NCBI GenBank assembly: GCA_947382625.1 | Contig: CANDAG010000040.1 | Span: forward strand, 1-33,305 | Origin: an uncultured Lachnospiraceae bacterium | Lineage (GTDB): Bacteria > Bacillota > Clostridia > Lachnospirales > Lachnospiraceae | Reading direction: 5' to 3' | DNA length: 33,305 nucleotides | Shown: positions 31,314 through 33,305 of the stretch, in pieces | Layout of the letters: each line of letters begins with the position of its first letter | Numbering within the stretch: position 1 is the stretch's first letter | Translations under genes and position numbers: made by a program | The notes under the pieces: generated by a model | Seen by the model: the letters and a program-made list of their open reading frames with translations, nothing else | Databases searched by the model: none | What the model was told of the DNA's origin: nothing

Positions 31314-33152
31314 TTGAATAAGAGAAATAGAGGATATAACGCGTATTTTGTATTGGTGTTTCTGTTGCTTGCCCTTTTGGTCATCCCCAGTCTTTTAGAC
31401 AATAATCAGGTGGAATATACCAGAGGCGAGCTCATAGCAGATCTTGAGGCGGGCAATGTAGTCTATGCCAGCATAGCCCCCAGCCGGGAAACACCTACCG
31501 GAGAAGTAAACTTTATATTAAGCAGCGGCCCTGCAAGAACCCTGTATGTGACGGATGTGTCGGAAATAGAACAGCTTCTCATTTCCTACGACATAGACCC
31601 GGAGGTCAAAAAGGTGCAGGAGGAAAGCTGGTTCCTTACCAGTGTATTTCCTGTTCTTCTGGCCATCATCGTCATGGTATTCTTCTTTGTGATGATGAAC
31701 AGCCAGAATGCCGGCGGCAGTAATAAAATGATGAACTTCGGAAAGAGCCGGGCAAAGCTCTCTGTAGGGGATGGCAAGATCACCCTGAAGGATGTGGCCG
31801 GCCTGAAGGAAGAAAAGGAAGAATTAGAGGAGATCGTAGAATTCTTAAGAGACCCTGCCAAATTTACAAAGGTAGGCGCCAGGATCCCCAAGGGCGTTCT
31901 GTTAGAGGGCGCTCCCGGTACCGGAAAAACTTTGCTTGCCAAGGCCATTGCCGGAGAGGCCGGCGTTCCCTTCTTCAGTATTTCCGGATCGGATTTTGTT
32001 GAAATGTTTGTAGGTGTGGGCGCTTCCAGAGTCCGCGACCTGTTCGAGGACGCCAAGAGAAACGCTCCCTGTATTGTATTTATCGATGAGATCGACGCTG
32101 TGGCAAGACGCCGGGGAACCGGTATGGGCGGCGGTCACGATGAAAGAGAGCAGACCTTAAACCAGCTCCTGGTGGAAATGGACGGCTTCGGCGTCAATGA
32201 GGGCATCATCGTTATGGCCGCCACCAATCGGGTGGATATCCTGGATCCCGCCATTCTCCGTCCCGGACGATTTGACCGTAAGATCAGCGTGAACCGGCCG
32301 GATGTGGGCGGACGCGAGGACATTTTGAAGGTGCATGCCAAAAACAAGCCTCTGGCTGAGGATGTGAATCTGAAGCAGATCGCCCAGACCACTGCAGGCT
32401 TTACCGGGGCCGATCTTGAAAATCTCTTAAATGAGGCCTCCATCGCAGCTGCCAAAGCAGACAGAAGCTATGTGATCCAGGAGGATATCCAGAAGGCCTT
32501 TATTAAGGTTGGGATCGGCGCAGAAAAGAAGAGCCGCATCATCACCGACAAAGAGAAAAAAATTACCGCCTACCACGAAGCCGGGCATGCTATCTTGTTC
32601 CATCTGCTTCCGGATGTGGGGCCTGTTTATACCGTATCCATTATCCCTACGGGATTAGGCGCGGCAGGATATACCATGCCTTTGCCTGAAAATGATGAGA
32701 TGTTTATCACCAAAGGCAAAATGCTCCAGGATATCATGGTATCCCTTGGGGGGCGGATCGCCGAAGAGATCATTTTCAGTGATATCACCACAGGCGCTTC
32801 CAGCGATATCAAGAAGGCTACCCAGGCGGCCAGAGACATGGTGACCCGCTACGGAATGTCTAAGAATATCGGCGTTATCAATTACAACAGTGACGATGAC
32901 GAGGTCTTCATCGGAAGGGATCTTGCCCATACCAAGAGCCACAGTGAACTGATCGCAGGCGAAATCGACAAGGAAGTGCGGAGTATTATCGATGATTGTT
33001 ATGAGAAGGCCCGGGCGATCATTCTCGAGCACACAGACGTGCTCCATGACTGCGCTGCTCTCCTTCTCGAGAAGGAAAAGATCGGCAGAGAAGAATTTGA
33101 ATCCCTTTTCCATCAGACAGACAATTCTCCGGAAGCGTTTTTTAAGAATTAA
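31314..33152 (+). CDS. ftsH: ATP-dependent zinc metalloprotease FtsH
   Basis: Membrane-anchored AAA+ protease that degrades misfolded and regulatory proteins. 612 residues: two membrane helices (about 11-28 and 109-128) around an extracytoplasmic segment; the AAA domain with Walker A GAPGTGKT (199-206), Walker [10 protein letters not shown] (253-261) and the arginine region RPGRFDR (316-322); the zinc site HEAGH (421-425) and a distal Asp in the helical protease domain. The start is TTG 31314, with GAGG about eight bases before; no ATG is available nearby. It is preceded by hpt and by small palindromes that may reduce read-through. Confidence 0.97.
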   Translation: MNKRNRGYNAYFVLVFLLLALLVIPSLLDNNQVEYTRGELIADLEAGNVVYASIAPSRETPTGEVNFILSSGPARTLYVTDVSEIEQLLISYDIDPEVKKVQEESWFLTSVFPVLLAIIVMVFFFVMMNSQNAGGSNKMMNFGKSRAKLSVGDGKITLKDVAGLKEEKEELEEIVEFLRDPAKFTKVGARIPKGVLLEGAPGTGKTLLAKAIAGEAGVPFFSISGSDFVEMFVGVGASRVRDLFEDAKRNAPCIVFIDEIDAVARRRGTGMGGGHDEREQTLNQLLVEMDGFGVNEGIIVMAATNRVDILDPAILRPGRFDRKISVNRPDVGGREDILKVHAKNKPLAEDVNLKQIAQTTAGFTGADLENLLNEASIAAAKADRSYVIQEDIQKAFIKVGIGAEKKSRIITDKEKKITAYHEAGHAILFHLLPDVGPVYTVSIIPTGLGAAGYTMPLPENDEMFITKGKMLQDIMVSLGGRIAEEIIFSDITTGASSDIKKATQAARDMVTRYGMSKNIGVINYNSDDDEVFIGRDLAHTKSHSELIAGEIDKEVRSIIDDCYEKARAIILEHTDVLHDCAALLLEKEKIGREEFESLFHQTDNSPEAFFKN

Positions 33153-33305
33153 TTGGTCAAAATGTACAAAAACAAACGTCCAAATTTGTGATATTTGTTA
33201 ATCGTGAGTATTTACGCAAAAGGGGGCATATGCTATTATAATACTCGTAACCCCCCAATACATTATATAGTTTTTTGCTATACCCCATAAGAAAGAAATA
33301 CCTTC
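33153..33305 (+). promoter_or_regulatory. Promoter region of a gene beyond the window
   Basis: TTTACG (33211-33216), 17 bp, TATTAT (33234-33239) with TGC before the -10 (extended -10); TATAAT overlaps at 33237-33242. The predicted start is near 33246, and the remaining bases are an AT-rich leader with a small TATAG/CTATA hairpin. No terminator for ftsH was clear, and no coding sequence is seen in these 153 bases. Confidence 0.5.

Overview
The window looks like a chromosomal segment of an anaerobic, spore-forming, low-to-mid GC Firmicute, most probably a Lachnospiraceae-type member of the Clostridia. The grounds are the sporulation genes (yabP, yabQ, spoIIE, a CotS-like coat protein, a YtvI-like protein), the O2/peroxide set of strict anaerobes (PerR, rubrerythrin, rubredoxin), T-box control of amino-acid genes, an archaeal/eukaryal-type ProRS, and the Bacillus/Clostridium-conserved order from rqcP to ftsH. 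No phage, insertion sequence or CRISPR array was seen.

Layout. 1-470: two back-to-back strong promoters; the right one drives tRNA-Ser(GCU), the left one reads off the window and its leader resembles an rRNA operon leader. 590-2045: pgi with its terminator, flanked by two inverted copies of a small palindromic repeat. 2120-8354 (minus strand): a Gfo/Idh/MocA oxidoreductase, then the tryptophan operon trpD-C-F-B-A (given in transcription order) under a Trp-specific T-box; trpE and trpG are absent here. 8386-12842 (plus): a transcript with a D-2-hydroxyacid dehydrogenase, an SAH/MTA/5'-deoxyadenosine deaminase, an archaeal-type S-adenosylhomocysteine (or S-inosylhomocysteine) hydrolase, and a phosphoribosyltransferase-fold protein that lacks the acidic pair of the PRPP motif. 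This cluster is the best candidate for an under-described system. 12868-14174 (minus): perR-rubrerythrin-rubredoxin with an operator over the start site.

14316-20125 (plus): a two-component system with the kinase first, an RluA-type pseudouridine synthase, a YtvI/AI-2E family protein behind a long hairpin that covers its ribosome site, and an O-antigen-ligase-like membrane protein. 20122-24379: a Pro T-box, proS, cca and a CotS-like protein with an altered kinase motif. 24447-25853: a PEGA-domain lipoprotein with a repetitive tail. 25928-33152: HU, rqcP, yabP, yabQ, divIC, spoIIE (without the usual membrane domain, behind a promoter with 21-bp spacing), tilS, hpt and ftsH. The last 150 bases hold a promoter for a gene beyond the window.

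How the parts connect: uncharged tRNA-Trp and tRNA-Pro are sensed by the two T-boxes; the methylation by-product SAH is recycled by the deaminase/hydrolase pair, and hypoxanthine from that route could be salvaged by hpt near the right end; the rqcP-ftsH block joins ribosome rescue, division, sporulation, tRNA modification and membrane proteolysis, as in Bacillus. Short repeats of one structural family (544, 2044, 12767, possibly 12069) sit only between genes.
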